64,000 nt of DNA from Arsenicitalea aurantiaca (GCF_003994485.1 NZ_RZNJ01000005.1:1-64000), one strand, 5' to 3'; positions 53,095 to 62,744 are shown, counted from the stretch's first letter. Notes: generated by a model not told the origin, from the letters alone. A program made the numbers and translations.

Positions 53095-55020
53095 TTAGTC
53101 GCGGTCGAACCACCACTGGCTGAGGGTCGGCGCGGGATGCCAGAGATTGCCCGTGATCGGGATGCCGTCGACGACGTTTCGCAGGTCGTTCGAGGTCATC
53201 ATGTATTTGGGCATGGGGCGCGAGATGCCGATGTGGAAGAAGTTCTCGGCGGAAAGCTCGAGAAACTCCTGCATCTGGGCGAGGCGATCCTCGTCGGTGA
53301 CGGCGGCATTGACGTCGTCATAGGCTTCCATCAGCGCCTGGACTTCAGCGGGCGGTTCTTCTCCAGTCGCTGGGTCGGCGTACCATTCGGCCCATTTCAT
53401 CGCAAAGAAGATGTCGGCCTTCTGGAAGGGCATGTAGCAGCGCACATCGGTATAGGCTTCCGAGAGCCCGCCTACGCAGTTCCAGATATAGGCTTCCTGC
53501 TCGTTGGCGTACCACATGGTGTTGAGGCGCGCCCGGTCGGTAGTACGCAGCTGGATGTCGATGCCGACCTCTCGGGCGTAGCCCTGCACCAGCTGCATGA
53601 CGTCGGGGTAGGAGAGCCCGAAGACGTCCGAGACCATGAAGTTGATGGTGAAGCGGTTCCCCTCGGGATCGAGCCGGTAACCGTCACCATCGCGCTCGGG
53701 CATGATCTCGTCGAGCATCTGGTTGGCAAGCTCGGGATCGAACTCGGTATATTGGGTGGCCAGCCGCTCATTGTAGAGCTCGTGCTCGGGCTGGATGGCG
53801 ACCTGGGCCGGAGCGCCCTGTCCGACATAGACGAGGTCGATAATCTCCTGGCGATTGATCGCGTGGCTGAGCGCGATGCGGAAATCCTTGTTGTTGAAGA
53901 TCGCGTTCTTGACCGGATCCTCGATGTTGAGGTTGAGCAGGATCACAGCGTCGTTGGCGGGCAGGTCGCGCACGTCGACGAACCGGTAATTGCCGCTCTC
54001 CTGGCCATCGAACAGCACCGAGCGGAAGGTGGCGTTGTTGATGTGGCGGAAGGCGAAGTCGAAGTCCCCGGAGGTCATGCGCAGCGCCATCAGCTGGGGG
54101 TCGTCGAGCTTGGCCCAGGTGACCTGGTCGATATAGGGCAGCTGGTTCCCCTCGGGATCGACCTTCCAATAGTAGGGATTGCGTTCGGCCACCACGCGCT
54201 CGCCGTCGGCGTACGGGACGGTCAGCACCCATGGGTTGATGGTGGGCAGCTCGAGGTTCTGCCAGAAGGGCGGCTGGAAGGTCAGCGACACTTTGGAGTT
54301 GAAGAGCGCGACCCAGTCGCCTGCGGCCGGATCGGCCGCGATCAGCTCGGGCAGGCCCTCGGCATTGTAGTCCTCGTGGAACTGGCTGAGATAATGCTTG
54401 GGGTAGATGACGGGCAAATGGCCCTGGCCATAGGCCAGCTGCTGGAGAAAGAGCCCGTAGGGCGAGGCGAATTTGAACTCAACGGTGTTCTCGTCGATCT
54501 TGGTGACGACGACCGGCTCGCCATTGACCACGAAGGTCGGGTTGCGCGAAGGCGACAGCGCCTCGTTCATGAACACGTCTTCATACCAGAACATGATGTC
54601 GTCGACGGTAAAGGGCTCGCCATCGCTCCATCTGAGGCCTTCGCGCAGCTTGAAGGTGTAGGTGGTGGCGTCGTCGGACGCGGTCACTTCCTCGGCAAGC
54701 GAAGGGACGACTTCGCTCCAGGTCGGATCCCAGCGGACCAGCAGCTCGTTGGCGACCGTGCGGGTCAGATTGTAGTGGTCGCCATTGGCGAGAATGGTGG
54801 TGCGGAGCGTGCCGCCATATTCGCCCACTCCATCGATCATCGTCTCGACATAGGGAGTCTGGGGCAGGCGCTCCTCGACGGGGGGCAGGTCGCCGCTTTC
54901 CACCCGGGCATCCAGGCTCGGCGCCTGGGAATAGGTCTGGGCCAGGGCGGGGTAAGCCGTGCCGGCCAGCAGCAATGCCGCCGCAGACGTCCAGGCGCGG
55001 GCCTTCAGGGTCAGTCTCAT
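53095..55020 (-). CDS. ABC substrate-binding protein, family 5 (peptide/oligosaccharide)
   Basis: A 641-residue periplasmic protein. A signal peptide of about 25 residues ends in AYPALAQ. The SBP_bac_5 pattern appears as TYTFKLREGLRWSDGEPFTVDD (as TYTFKLREGLRW and SDGEPFTVDD) near 110-130. The size fits the YejA/oligosaccharide-binding subgroup (600 and above). The start at 55020 has AAGGAGG 7 nt upstream. It leads the leftward operon with two permeases, a fused ATPase and two sugar-acid dehydratases, so a sugar-acid-containing ligand is likely. Confidence 0.92.
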   Translation of the reverse strand: MRLTLKARAWTSAAALLLAGTAYPALAQTYSQAPSLDARVESGDLPPVEERLPQTPYVETMIDGVGEYGGTLRTTILANGDHYNLTRTVANELLVRWDPTWSEVVPSLAEEVTASDDATTYTFKLREGLRWSDGEPFTVDDIMFWYEDVFMNEALSPSRNPTFVVNGEPVVVTKIDENTVEFKFASPYGLFLQQLAYGQGHLPVIYPKHYLSQFHEDYNAEGLPELIAADPAAGDWVALFNSKVSLTFQPPFWQNLELPTINPWVLTVPYADGERVVAERNPYYWKVDPEGNQLPYIDQVTWAKLDDPQLMALRMTSGDFDFAFRHINNATFRSVLFDGQESGNYRFVDVRDLPANDAVILLNLNIEDPVKNAIFNNKDFRIALSHAINRQEIIDLVYVGQGAPAQVAIQPEHELYNERLATQYTEFDPELANQMLDEIMPERDGDGYRLDPEGNRFTINFMVSDVFGLSYPDVMQLVQGYAREVGIDIQLRTTDRARLNTMWYANEQEAYIWNCVGGLSEAYTDVRCYMPFQKADIFFAMKWAEWYADPATGEEPPAEVQALMEAYDDVNAAVTDEDRLAQMQEFLELSAENFFHIGISRPMPKYMMTSNDLRNVVDGIPITGNLWHPAPTLSQWWFDRD

Positions 55021-55176
55021 CACAATCTCCTCCTTCATGCGAGCGCAAGCGTCACGCCTCGCCCGGACCGTTCGCAGCGCAACAGGATGGAGCCCGGCAC
55101 CGCTCGAGGTGCCGTCATGTTCCTCCCCCGAGGCGAAGTGGACCTTCGCTCTCTATCTGCTGGATGAACGCTGTCA

Positions 55177-55211
55177 GATCGTACATTATCTGTCAATTGC
55201 CATGTATGATC
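55177..55211. promoter_or_regulatory. Imperfect inverted repeat before the GntR gene
   Basis: GATCGTACAT (55177-55186) and ATGTATGATC (55202-55211) match 9 of 10 positions when inverted, 15 nt apart. They lie between the divergent binding-protein and GntR genes, and overlap an in-frame ATG at 55202. Confidence 0.5.
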
Positions 55212-55246
55212 CAGACGAAAACAGAGGATTGGCGGGCGCTTGGAAA

Positions 55247-55954
55247 ATGCCCTACAAGCCGGATATGGACGAGATGAACCGGATCCCCGAAACGCGGGTC
55301 GAGCAGCGCGAAGCCTATGAGGCGACCAGCGTCTACGAGCTGGTGCGCGAGGATATCCTGCAGGGCAAGCTGGCCGCAAACGAGCGGCTGAAGGTCTCGG
55401 TGCTCGCGGCACGCTATGGCACGAGCACCAATCCCGTGCGCGAGGCGCTGCAGCAATTGCGCGGCGAGGGCTTCGTGCTGTTCTCGCACAATCGCGGCGC
55501 TCGGGTGCGCCCGATCGACGAGGAGTTCGTGCGCGACATCTACGAGATGGAAGTGCTCATCGAGCCCTATCTCACCTCATGGTTCGTCGGGATCGCGACC
55601 GATGAGGACATCGCGCGGCTCGAGGCGATCCAGGATCGGATCGATGCGATCGGGTTCGAGGATCCAGAGGCCTATTCAGCGCTCGATACCCAGTTTCACC
55701 GGCTCATGTATGACCGGCACTACAATCGCCACGCGCTCGACATGTGGTGGAAGCATCGCGAGATCCTGCGCGCCATATCGCGGAAATTTCCCTTCGCACG
55801 CGGACGCCGTCGCGAGATTCTCAACGAGCATCGCCAGTTGATCGAGGCCATCAAGGACCACGACGCCACGACCGCCGCCCGCGTCATCGCCGCCCATGTC
55901 GGCGGATCGGGCCGCCACATCGTCGAGCACATGCGCGCCTCGCGCAATCTCTGA
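55247..55954 (+). CDS. GntR-family regulator, FCD type, second
   Basis: A regulator of about 235 residues. The winged helix contains GTSTNPVREALQQLRGEGFVLF (as GTSTNPVREALQQL and RGEGFVLF). The FCD domain follows with DTQFHRLMY and EHRQLIEAIKDHD. The start is uncertain: ATGs at 55202, 55247, 55265 and 55274 are in frame, but 55202 lies inside an operator-like repeat. It is divergent from the Yej-like transporter operon and probably represses it. Confidence 0.85.
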   Translation: MPYKPDMDEMNRIPETRVEQREAYEATSVYELVREDILQGKLAANERLKVSVLAARYGTSTNPVREALQQLRGEGFVLFSHNRGARVRPIDEEFVRDIYEMEVLIEPYLTSWFVGIATDEDIARLEAIQDRIDAIGFEDPEAYSALDTQFHRLMYDRHYNRHALDMWWKHREILRAISRKFPFARGRRREILNEHRQLIEAIKDHDATTAARVIAAHVGGSGRHIVEHMRASRNL

Positions 55955-56005
55955 ACTTTCCCTGCGGTGCCGCCGGCGCTAGGCTCCCCCCAAAGGGAGG
56001 CCATG

Positions 56006-57022
56006 ATGAAAGCTGTGCGCAAGCTCGCAACGAACCGGCTCGAGCTCGTCGAGGTGGCGACCCCGCGCCCGGGGCCGGGCGATCTGCTCGTTCGGGTCGA
56101 GGCCTGCGGGGTCTGCGGCAGCGATCGCCACATGCTGGCGGGCGAATATCCCACCGCCGTGCCGGTGACACTGGGTCACGAGTTCTGCGGAACCGTGGAA
56201 GAGGTGGGGGCAGGCGTCACGCGCTTTTCGCCCGGCATGCGGATTACGGGCGACCCCAACATCGCCTGCGGACACTGCCCGGCCTGCCGGCTGGGCCGGG
56301 TCAATCTGTGCGAAAATCTCGTGGCGATCGGGGTGCAGCGCGATGGTGGCTTTGCCCAGTATGTGCTTGTGCCCGAGGGGCAGGCCTATGGGCTTGCCGC
56401 CTCGATGCCTGCCATCCACGGGGCCTTCATCGAGCCACTTGCGTGTTGTCTGCATGGGCTCGACGTCGCGCGCATCGTTCCGGGACAGAGCGTTGCGGTG
56501 CTGGGCGGCGGAGTGATCGGCATGCTGATGGTGCAATTGGCGCGGCTGGCGGGGGCCGCCGTCATCGTGCTCGTCACGCGCCAGGCCGAGCGGCGGACGC
56601 TCGCGCTCGAGATCGGCGCGACCCATACGATCGACCCCTCAGCCCATGACGCCGTCGCTGCGCTGCGCGCCCTGTCTCCGGGCGGCGTGGACGTCGTCCT
56701 CGAATGCGCGGGCGTGCCGGAGACCTTTTCGGGCGGAGTCGCGATGGCACGCTCGGGCGGGGTGGTCGTCGTCTTCGGGGTCACGCCACAGGGGGTGCAG
56801 GTGCCGGTCATGCCCTTCGATATCCTCGTGCGCGAAATACGGATCGAGGGCGCCTATCTCAACCCGCACACCCATGGGCGGGCGAGCGCTATGATCGAGG
56901 CGGGGACGCTCGAGATCGACCGGCTGGTGAGCCGTACGATCGGGCTCGACGCCCTGCCGGATGCATTGGCCGCGCCGCCACCGAGGGGCGAGATCAAGAC
57001 CGTGGTGCTGCCCTGGGGATAA
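56006..57022 (+). CDS. Zinc-dependent alcohol/polyol dehydrogenase
   Basis: A 338-residue medium-chain dehydrogenase. CGVCGSDRHMLAGEYP and GHEFCGTVEEVG hold the catalytic zinc ligands; CGHCPACRLGRVNLCEN the structural zinc cysteines; AVLGGGVIGML the NAD(P) site. The start follows GGGAGG; ATG 56003 directly before is the alternative. It lies 51 nt after the GntR gene on the same strand and may oxidise or reduce a sugar acid from the neighbouring pathway, such as mannonate/fructuronate. Confidence 0.9.
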   Translation: MKAVRKLATNRLELVEVATPRPGPGDLLVRVEACGVCGSDRHMLAGEYPTAVPVTLGHEFCGTVEEVGAGVTRFSPGMRITGDPNIACGHCPACRLGRVNLCENLVAIGVQRDGGFAQYVLVPEGQAYGLAASMPAIHGAFIEPLACCLHGLDVARIVPGQSVAVLGGGVIGMLMVQLARLAGAAVIVLVTRQAERRTLALEIGATHTIDPSAHDAVAALRALSPGGVDVVLECAGVPETFSGGVAMARSGGVVVVFGVTPQGVQVPVMPFDILVREIRIEGAYLNPHTHGRASAMIEAGTLEIDRLVSRTIGLDALPDALAAPPPRGEIKTVVLPWG

Positions 57023-57188
57023 TCGTGAGGTAGCGGACCTTCGGACCATGAGCCTCTGGCCATGCCCATGATTGCGCCGCATTTTTCCTGGCGTTAAGCA
57101 GCGTCGGCAGTCCATGGGGGCGAACCATGGGAGGAGTGCCGCGTTGCTGTTGCGGGGCCAGTTTGCCCCTTGAGCGCCGGAGATCGCC

Positions 57189-59891
57189 ATGCACCACGAC
57201 ACGCCCCTGATCTCGACGATCGTCGCGGGTCTCGTCCTCGCCTTCATCTTTGGGGCGATCGCCAATCGCTTCCGCATGCCGCCTCTCGTGGGCTATCTCC
57301 TCGCCGGCATTCTGGTCGGTCCCTACACCCCCGGCTTCGTTGCCGATGCCGAACTCGCATTCGAGCTCTCGGAAATCGGCGTTATCCTCCTGATGTTCGG
57401 GGTGGGGCTCCACTTCTCGCTGCGTGACCTGCTGAGCGTACGCGCTATCGCCATTCCCGGCGCTGTCGTGCAGATCGGCGGCGCAACGCTGATGGGGCTC
57501 GGGCTCGGGCTCGTCATGGGCTGGGGCATCGGGGCGGGGCTCCTCTTCGGCCTCGCGCTCTCGGTCGCCTCGACCGTGGTCCTGCTCAAGGCGCTGCAGG
57601 AGCGGCGCCTGATCGAGACCGAGCGAGGACGAATTGCGGTGGGCTGGCTCATCGTCGAAGATCTCGCCATGGTGCTGGCGCTCGTGCTGGTGCCGGCGCT
57701 TGCCGGGCTCGCCGCCATCGAGGGCGGTGTCAATGTGGTGGATCCCTTCGTCAGCTTCTTCGAGCGGCTGATCGGCATGCCGCTGGGACTGCCGGGCGTT
57801 CTGGCGCTGACCCTCGTGAAGCTTGCCGCCTTCGTCGGCTTCATGCTGGTCGTCGGTCAGCGCATCATCCCGTTCGTCCTTCACGCCACTGCGCATACCG
57901 GCAGCCGCGAACTTTTCCGGCTTGCCGTGCTGGCCATCGCGCTCGGGGTGGCTGCGGGCGCGTCTTACCTCTTTGGCGTCTCACTGGCGCTCGGGGCGTT
58001 CTTTGCCGGCATGATCCTCGCCGAAAGCCAGCTCAGCCATCGGGCCGCGGAAGAAAGCCTGCCCTTACGCGACGCGTTCGCGGTGCTGTTCTTCGTTTCG
58101 GTCGGCATGCTGTTCGACCCCAGCATTCTCATCCGCGATCCGCTGCCGCTACTGGTCACGGTCTTCATCATCGTCTTCGGCAAGTCCATCCTCGCCTTTC
58201 TCATCGTCATCGCCTTCCGCAGGCAGGTATCGACAGCGCTCGTCATCTCGGCGAGCCTTGCGCAGATCGGTGAATTCTCCTTCATCCTCGCAAGCCTCGG
58301 AGTGGGTCTCGCCATCCTTCCGGTCGAGGCGCGCGACCTGATCCTGGGCGGCGCGATCATTTCGATCCTGCTCAACCCGCTCGTCTTCTGGGCGGTTGAC
58401 CGGCTTCGGCCGCGGCTCGAAACCCGCTTCCAGCCCACAGGGCCCGTCGAGCCGACGCTCGAGCCGGGCGTTCGGGTCGAGCCCGGGATGGGTCAGGGTA
58501 CGGTCTCGCCTGCCGCTCCGGCCGCCGATGATGATGTCGTTCCCAGTATCCGCCCCACCGCGTTGTCGCGTCATACCGTGGTCGTCGGCTATGGCCGGGT
58601 CGGCAGCGTCGTCGCCCAAGGCTTGGCCGGAGCCGGCCGGCCCGTCCTTGTGGTCGAGGATGCCGAGCCCCGCATTGCCAGCGCACGCGCTGCCGGGCTC
58701 GAAGTCGTTGTCGGCAATGCCGCAAGCCCGGACGTTCTGAAGCTCGCGAATGTTTCGGGCGCCAGTGCCATGCTGGTTGCCATTCCCAACGCCTTCGAGG
58801 CTGGCCAAGCGACCGAACAGGGACGCAGGCTCAACGCCAATCTCCGCATCATTGCGCGGGCGCATTCGGAGGACGAGCAGGCCCATCTGCAGGATCTCGG
58901 CGCCGATGAGGTGATCATGGGCGAGCGCGAGATCGGCCTCGGCATGCTGGGCTGGCTCACCGGCCAGCGTGCGCCGGGCGCAACCGACCCGGCAGGTGCC
59001 GCCGCCGCTTCTGCGCCCCTGCCGATTGATCTGGAGCCGGCCATCGGCGGTCCGCTTCTCGATCAGGCCCGGGTGACCGACATTCTTCCCGATCCCCATC
59101 TGCGCGAGGCCGGGCTCGGCCGGGAGCCTCTCGAGGGTCCGCTGACCGACGAGCCGATCGCGGTGCCGCCGAGCGATGAGCCTCGACCGATCCCACCCTC
59201 TCCCGTAGCGCTCGAGCCCACACCCGTCGAGCCTCTTCCCGAAGGGCCGCTCTACCCGGTCGAAGAAGGGCCCGCCGAACCGACGACACAAATTCCGGCG
59301 CTTGGCGAGATGCCCGATCTCCCGGGATCCGAAGAGGCAGCAATGCCGCTCGAAGATGCCGATCAACGGTCGGGCCAGATCGCCGAACCTTTCGAGCGCG
59401 AGGGCGAGCCGGCTGGTGAGCCGGGTATCGAGCCCGATCTCGGACCTGTCGTGCCGGGCCAGCCGGCCGACACGCCGGAGCCTCTCGAGCCACAGCCCTC
59501 GCTTGAGGTCGCAGCCGTGCCGGAGCCGGGCCCCGTGGCCGAGATGCCGGAAGATTTCGTCTATCCGACGGTGCCCGCATACGAGCCGCCAGCTCCTGAG
59601 CCTGATTTCGAGCCCACACCCGAGCCGGAAATTCCGCTTCAGCCGGCGCCGGAACCTATGCCTGCCCTGCCCGAGGAACTGCCGCCGATGGCGCCCGAGC
59701 CGGGAATCGTTCCCGGCTCGGTGGTCCCGGAGGCTCCCGCAGACATTCCGGAACCAGCCGATGCGCCCGAGCCGGAGACACCCCTCGAGCTTCCGGTGGA
59801 CCGACCGGCCGAGGTGCCGGACGTAGCCCCGGAGCGGCGCGAGCCCGAAGAGCCGCGCGTGCCGCCGGTCAGGCCCGAGCCGAAGGGCTGA
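57189..59891 (+). CDS. Kef-type cation/proton antiporter with long Pro/Glu-rich tail
   Basis: A 900-residue protein of the CPA2 family. Residues 1-410 form about 12 membrane helices with the cation-site region LFGLALSVASTVVLLKAL. A TrkA-N domain (about 461-595) has VVVGYGRVGSVVAQGLAGAG. From about 600 to 900 the chain is dominated by Pro and Glu (EPTPVEPLPEGPLYPVEEGP and many similar stretches). Kef/YbaL-like proteins normally end near 560-600, so the 300-residue tail is unusual. The antiporter may exchange potassium or sodium for protons. Confidence 0.85.
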   Translation: MHHDTPLISTIVAGLVLAFIFGAIANRFRMPPLVGYLLAGILVGPYTPGFVADAELAFELSEIGVILLMFGVGLHFSLRDLLSVRAIAIPGAVVQIGGATLMGLGLGLVMGWGIGAGLLFGLALSVASTVVLLKALQERRLIETERGRIAVGWLIVEDLAMVLALVLVPALAGLAAIEGGVNVVDPFVSFFERLIGMPLGLPGVLALTLVKLAAFVGFMLVVGQRIIPFVLHATAHTGSRELFRLAVLAIALGVAAGASYLFGVSLALGAFFAGMILAESQLSHRAAEESLPLRDAFAVLFFVSVGMLFDPSILIRDPLPLLVTVFIIVFGKSILAFLIVIAFRRQVSTALVISASLAQIGEFSFILASLGVGLAILPVEARDLILGGAIISILLNPLVFWAVDRLRPRLETRFQPTGPVEPTLEPGVRVEPGMGQGTVSPAAPAADDDVVPSIRPTALSRHTVVVGYGRVGSVVAQGLAGAGRPVLVVEDAEPRIASARAAGLEVVVGNAASPDVLKLANVSGASAMLVAIPNAFEAGQATEQGRRLNANLRIIARAHSEDEQAHLQDLGADEVIMGEREIGLGMLGWLTGQRAPGATDPAGAAAASAPLPIDLEPAIGGPLLDQARVTDILPDPHLREAGLGREPLEGPLTDEPIAVPPSDEPRPIPPSPVALEPTPVEPLPEGPLYPVEEGPAEPTTQIPALGEMPDLPGSEEAAMPLEDADQRSGQIAEPFEREGEPAGEPGIEPDLGPVVPGQPADTPEPLEPQPSLEVAAVPEPGPVAEMPEDFVYPTVPAYEPPAPEPDFEPTPEPEIPLQPAPEPMPALPEELPPMAPEPGIVPGSVVPEAPADIPEPADAPEPETPLELPVDRPAEVPDVAPERREPEEPRVPPVRPEPKG

Positions 59892-60743
59892 TCAGCCGAA
59901 AACGACCGTCTTCCGGCCGTTCAGCATGACACGGTTTTCGAGGTGGAGCTTGACCGCGCGGGCGAGCACGCGGCTCTCGACGTCGCGGCCGGCTGCCACG
60001 AGGTCGTCCGGGCTCATCGCATGGGTGACCCGGGCCGTCTCCTGCTCGATGATCGGGCCCTCGTCGAGGTCGGGGGTCACGTAATGGGCGGTCGCGCCGA
60101 TCAGCTTCACCCCGCGCTCATGGGCCTGGTGATAGGGCTTGGCGCCCTTGAAGGACGGCAGGAAGGAATGGTGGATGTTGATGATCTGCCCGTAGAGGCG
60201 GGTCGCGAACGTATCCGACAGCACCTGCATGTAGCGCGCGAGGACGACGAGGTCGGCGCCCGACTGATGAACGAGGTCGAGCACCTGGGCTTCCTGCGCT
60301 GCCTTGGTCTCGCGGGTGATCGGCAGATGGTGATAGGGCACCCCTTCATAGTCCGCCGTGGCGCGGCTGTCCTCGTGATTGGACACGATCCCCACCATCT
60401 CGGCGTCCAGCCACCCCACCCGGATCTGGTAGAGCAGATGCAGCAGGGCATGGTCGAATTTCGAGACCATGACCAGGATGCGCTTGCGTCGGCTCTGGTC
60501 GATCAGCGCGGAGCGCATGGAGAACCGCTCGATGGCCGGTTTCAGCGCCCGCTCGATCGCCTCCCGATCAACCCCGTCCGGCGCGGTAAAGGCAAGCCGC
60601 ATGAAGAACTGGCCGGTCTCCCGATCCCAGAACTGGTTGCTCTCGGCAATATTGGCGCCTAGCGCGGCAAGCTCGGTGGTGATGGCGGCGACGATTCCCG
60701 GCCGGTCGGCGCAGGAGAGGGTAAAGACGAAATTGGCGGACAT
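59892..60743 (-). CDS. purU: Formyltetrahydrofolate deformylase
   Basis: A 283-residue enzyme hydrolysing 10-formyltetrahydrofolate to formate and tetrahydrofolate. An ACT domain (1-85) with SCADRPGIVAAIT precedes the formyl-transferase domain (90-283) with NIHHSFLPSFKGAKPYHQA (as NIHHSFLPSF and KGAKPYHQA) and ATAHYVTPDLDEGPIIEQE. The conserved catalytic N-H-D triad is visible. Its stop abuts the antiporter's stop, convergently. It stands apart from the iol genes by an 82-base gap and may supply formate or balance one-carbon units. Confidence 0.94.
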   Translation of the reverse strand: MSANFVFTLSCADRPGIVAAITTELAALGANIAESNQFWDRETGQFFMRLAFTAPDGVDREAIERALKPAIERFSMRSALIDQSRRKRILVMVSKFDHALLHLLYQIRVGWLDAEMVGIVSNHEDSRATADYEGVPYHHLPITRETKAAQEAQVLDLVHQSGADLVVLARYMQVLSDTFATRLYGQIINIHHSFLPSFKGAKPYHQAHERGVKLIGATAHYVTPDLDEGPIIEQETARVTHAMSPDDLVAAGRDVESRVLARAVKLHLENRVMLNGRKTVVFG

Positions 60744-60825
60744 CTGGCGCTCCGGTCACGGGACGGGGGCTGGTATCGGCCCTCATCCGGCCGGGGTCAA
60801 GTGGCGGCTCCCGCCGGGCGCGGGT

Positions 60826-61614
60826 TCAGCGCACGAGCCACTCATGGTCGGGATCGTTGTGGAACCGCCATACCCGATGCGGTCCGGCCATGACGTTGAG
60901 ATAATAGAGATCATAGCCATGGATGGCCGCGCACGGGTGGTAGCCGCGGGGCACCAGCGTCACGTCGCGATCCTCGATCACCATGGCGACGTCGAGGCTC
61001 CTGTCATCGGTATAGACGCGCTGGAAGCCGAAGCCCTGCGACGGGTTGAACCGATGGTAATAGGTCTCTTCGAGCTGGCTTTCGGCAGGCAGGTTGTCCT
61101 CGTCATGCTTGTGCGAGGGATAGGAGGAGGTGTGGCCGGCCGGCGTGATCACCTCGACGATGAGGAGCGCATGGGCAGGCTCGGTCTCAGGGAGGATGTT
61201 GGTGACGTGCCGCGTGTTCGAACCGGTACCGCGGGAAAACTGCGGCTCCGGCGTCACGATGCGTGGCGCATAGACGCCCTCGATCCCCGGAGCAGAGCAG
61301 ACGGCGAGTTCGAGCGCGCTCGTCGCGGCGACGCTCCAGCTTCGGCCGGGGGGAAGGAAGATCGCCGCAGGCGCACCGTCGAAAGGGCTCATCCGCCCGC
61401 CCTGCATGCCGAAATCGACATCCTCGCTCACCACATGCCCCGTCCCCGAAACGAAGACGAGGCAGATTTCGCATGCGCCGGTTTCCCCGCGCACGGTTTC
61501 GCCCGCTGCGGCGCGGAAGACGTCGAAACCCACATAGCGCCAGCCGGCGCTCTGGGGCGTCACATGCTGGACAAGTCCGTTGTTGCCGTTTGGCCTAAGC
61601 CTCAGGTGAGCCAT
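60826..61614 (-). CDS. iolB: 5-deoxy-glucuronate isomerase IolB
   Basis: A 262-residue cupin of myo-inositol degradation, converting 5-deoxy-D-glucuronate to 2-deoxy-5-keto-gluconate. SYPSHKHDEDN, LEETYYHRFNP, DVTLVPRGYHPC and YYLNVMAG are family motifs carrying metal-binding histidines. The start at 61614 lies within the 3' end of the small membrane gene, 20 nt overlap. It is the last gene of the iol set. Confidence 0.93.
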   Translation of the reverse strand: MAHLRLRPNGNNGLVQHVTPQSAGWRYVGFDVFRAAAGETVRGETGACEICLVFVSGTGHVVSEDVDFGMQGGRMSPFDGAPAAIFLPPGRSWSVAATSALELAVCSAPGIEGVYAPRIVTPEPQFSRGTGSNTRHVTNILPETEPAHALLIVEVITPAGHTSSYPSHKHDEDNLPAESQLEETYYHRFNPSQGFGFQRVYTDDRSLDVAMVIEDRDVTLVPRGYHPCAAIHGYDLYYLNVMAGPHRVWRFHNDPDHEWLVR

Positions 61615-61822
61615 TGCGCTCTTCCGCCTTGTCGAGCTCTGCAGCCTTCTTGTCGAAGGTGATGAAGAAGTTCCAGACCGCATAGGCGACGAGCGCCAGG
61701 GCGAGGAAGCCCCAGAGCTGCTCGCCGCGCGACCATTCGAAGGCCGCCCAGCCGGCGCAGATTGCGGTGACCAGCACGCGGCGCCAGAGCGGCCTGAACC
61801 AGTTGATGTCGTTGGGCTTCAA
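61595..61822 (-). CDS. 75-codon membrane protein nested in the iol operon
   Basis: A two-helix protein (LWRRVLVTAICAGWAAFEW and LWGFLALALVAYAVWNFFITF, split LWGFLALALVAYAV and WNFFITF) with charged tail. It starts with TTG at 61822, overlapping the iolE stop (TTGA), and ends 20 nt inside iolB. The gene is missed by ATG-only searches. The N-terminal and helix pattern resembles DUF3329-type proteins. Function is unknown; association with inositol transport is possible. Confidence 0.55.
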   Translation of the reverse strand: MKPNDINWFRPLWRRVLVTAICAGWAAFEWSRGEQLWGFLALALVAYAVWNFFITFDKKAAELDKAEERNGSPEA

Positions 61823-62706
61823 ACAAGGCCCCCTTCCTTGAGGAATCGCGAGAGATCGGCGTGGCCGCGCCGCGCATAGGTGGCGGGGTCGGCCTTTTGC
61901 GGGTCCTGCTCGGCCTCGACCACCACCCAGCCCGAATACCCGGCCAGCGCCCTGAAGATGGGAGGATAGTCGATCAGCCCGTCTCCGGGAACCGTATAGA
62001 CGCCGGCCAGCACCGCATCGAGAAAGGACAGATCTTCCTGGCGCACCTGCCACATCACCTCCTCGCGCACGTCCTTGGCGTGGATATGCCTTATACGGGC
62101 CCGGTAGTGGCGGGCGAGCCGCTCCGGATCGGCGCCGGCAAAGACTGCGTGGCCCGTATCGAGCAGCAGCCCAACGGCATCGTCGGTCTCGTGCATCAGC
62201 CGGTCGATCTCGGCCTCGCGCTCAATGATCGTGCCCATGTGGTAGTGATAGACGAGGTCGAGCCCATCCTCTGCCTTCAGCCGTCGTGCGAGCGCGCTCA
62301 GCCGGTCCGCCCACTGGCGCCAGTCCGCCTTGTCCAGCACGGGGCGCGCCGACAGCGGCAGGGCCCGGCGACCGTGAATGGCGTTGGAGGTCTCCGCGAC
62401 GATCAGGACCGAGCAGTCCATCTCCCTCAGAAGCGTGGCATGAGGCCGGATCGCCTGCCATTCCGCCTCGACGTCGCGCACGAGCAGTTCAGTCGAGTAC
62501 CAGCCCGAAACGAGCGCGTGCCCGTACCGCTCGAGAATGGGGCGGAGCGTTGCTGCGTCGCGCGGAAACTTGTTGCCGAGTTCCATGCCGACAAACCCCG
62601 CCTCCCGCGCCTCGGCAAGGCACTGCTCGAGCGGTGTCTCCCCGCCGATCTCGAGCATGTCGTCATTTGACCAGCCGATGGGATTGGCTCCGATGCGGAT
62701 CGTCAT
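61819..62706 (-). CDS. iolE: Myo-inosose-2 dehydratase, IolE family
   Basis: A 295-residue TIM-barrel enzyme. IRIGANPIGWSNDDM is the IolE start, and metal ligands are visible in GMELGNKFP, YHYHMGT, LLDTGHA and HIHAKDV. It converts 2-keto-myo-inositol to the trione substrate of IolD. GGGGGAGA lies before the ATG at 62706. It is downstream of iolD and overlaps the small membrane gene by 4 nt. Confidence 0.93.
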   Translation of the reverse strand: MTIRIGANPIGWSNDDMLEIGGETPLEQCLAEAREAGFVGMELGNKFPRDAATLRPILERYGHALVSGWYSTELLVRDVEAEWQAIRPHATLLREMDCSVLIVAETSNAIHGRRALPLSARPVLDKADWRQWADRLSALARRLKAEDGLDLVYHYHMGTIIEREAEIDRLMHETDDAVGLLLDTGHAVFAGADPERLARHYRARIRHIHAKDVREEVMWQVRQEDLSFLDAVLAGVYTVPGDGLIDYPPIFRALAGYSGWVVVEAEQDPQKADPATYARRGHADLSRFLKEGGLV

Positions 62707-62744
62707 GTCGTCTCCCCCTGCCTCTTCGGTCGCCGCCTTCGCGA

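Noticed and set aside
52438-55167. 909-codon open frame on the forward strand
   Set aside because: It is antisense to the DppB-like and binding-protein genes and shows only low-complexity charged sequence.
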